A DNA stretch of 64,000 bases from UA16 sp905478895 (GTDB lineage Bacteria > Bacteroidota > Bacteroidia > Flavobacteriales_D > Sanyastnellaceae), in NCBI GenBank assembly GCA_943788495.1, contig CALSQO010000001.1, forward strand, positions 558,001 to 622,000, read 5' to 3'. Shown here in pieces: positions 63,778-64,000 of this stretch; positions within the stretch are counted from its first letter, which is position 1; each line of letters begins with the position of its first letter. The notes beneath the pieces were generated by a model that was not told the DNA's origin, did no database searches, and was given only the letters and a program-made list of their open reading frames with translations. Made by a program: the position numbers and the translations under genes.

Positions 63778-63906
63778 TCCTGAGCCCGTCTTCTGGTGGC
63801 AGCTTTCAAGCACCTCGTGTCTCCGAAATCGCCGCTCGTGCTTTTATGTTTCTTTTTTTTTCAATGCATCATTGAACGGATTCCATCCGAAGGTTGTTGT
63901 TGAGTC

Positions 63907-64000
63907 ATGAATAAACACTTTGGATTATTGGCGTGGGTAGTTTTCTTGTTTGCTGCAGGAGTTTGTGAACTCAATGCACAGGGCATTATTCGAGGCCGGG
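63907..64000 (+). CDS. exported protein, N-terminal part only
   Basis: The window ends after 31 codons of this gene. They encode a signal peptide (HFGLLAWVVFLFAAGVC, cleavage near LNAQ) followed by GIIRGR. The start of a mature chain with QGIIRGR is common in TonB-dependent receptors with an N-terminal carboxypeptidase-like domain, but too little is visible to decide. The 130 bases between dnaX and this gene include a run of nine T residues at about 63851-63859 and no further gene. Confidence 0.6.
   Translation, partial: MNKHFGLLAWVVFLFAAGVCELNAQGIIRGR

Overview
The window reads as a chromosomal stretch of a Bacteroidota bacterium, most likely a free-living member of Flavobacteriales with a fairly high G+C content (about half, judged by eye). 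The evidence is lineage-typical: promoters of the form TTG-N17..23-TAnnTTTG, few strong Shine-Dalgarno sites, families largely confined to or typical of the phylum (DUF3467, DUF3127, DUF3078, BatA-like VWA protein, TIGR02757), a DnaX without the zinc-binding cysteines, and menaquinone as the quinone. There are no rRNA or tRNA genes, insertion sequences, phage genes, integrases or CRISPR arrays. Coding density is very high and no gene-free stretch exceeds about 190 bases.

Layout. 1-8.2 kb: DUF3467 protein, then on the minus strand a BatA-like protein plus a dihydroorotase-like protein, a TIGR02757 protein (+), and a minus-strand group with a conserved unknown, murQ, aroE, a DUF368 membrane protein and a rhodanese. 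8.2-15.5 kb: a TPR protein with a ComA-type phosphosulfolactate synthase (-), then plus-strand glmM, a cysteine desulfurase, a GH3-family protein and a deoxynucleoside kinase. 15.6-19 kb: a membrane pyrophosphatase and the pyruvate dehydrogenase E1 beta subunit (-). 19.1-24.6 kb: etfB-etfA, bifunctional nuclease, purE, flavin reductase, DUF3127 and an M16 peptidase (+). 24.6-30.7 kb: a repeat protein (-), an MFS transporter and a small coiled-coil ORF (+), then fabD, DUF3078, a cytochrome c/sugar dehydrogenase fusion and a methyltransferase (-). 30.8-37.7 kb: aldehyde dehydrogenase, a GH13 amylase, a secreted unknown, a cold-shock-domain protein, mnmE (-) and sucD. 37.7-40.4 kb: folK, a second deoxynucleoside kinase and a GH109-type oxidoreductase (-). 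40.5-45.3 kb: sppA, a lipoprotein, a glycosyltransferase, an ECF-type sigma factor and rsmG. 45.5-53.2 kb: a response regulator (-) divergent from a compact menaquinone cluster menI-menF-menD-menB-menA-menC-menE. 53.3-58.1 kb: rdgB, accA, an OmpA-like/TPR lipoprotein and an S37-type peptidase. 58.1-61.9 kb: the minus-strand rpsF-rpsR-rplI operon, then uvrB and a SpoU methyltransferase. 61.9-64 kb: dnaX and the first 31 codons of an exported protein cut by the window edge.

The most interesting signals are regulatory rather than exotic genes. (1) dnaX carries a run of ten A residues at the end of the clamp-loader core; a -1 shift there meets a stop codon two codons later, which would give a 361-residue gamma-like protein. 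(2) Six genes have a -7-like element exactly four bases before the ATG, so their transcripts should be leaderless or nearly so. (3) menE is split by one extra base in a CCC run. (4) The dihydroorotase-like protein has lost several metal ligands. (5) The DUF3127 protein ends in an acidic tail very like the SSB C-terminal tip. All calls come from reading the sequence; no database search was run.
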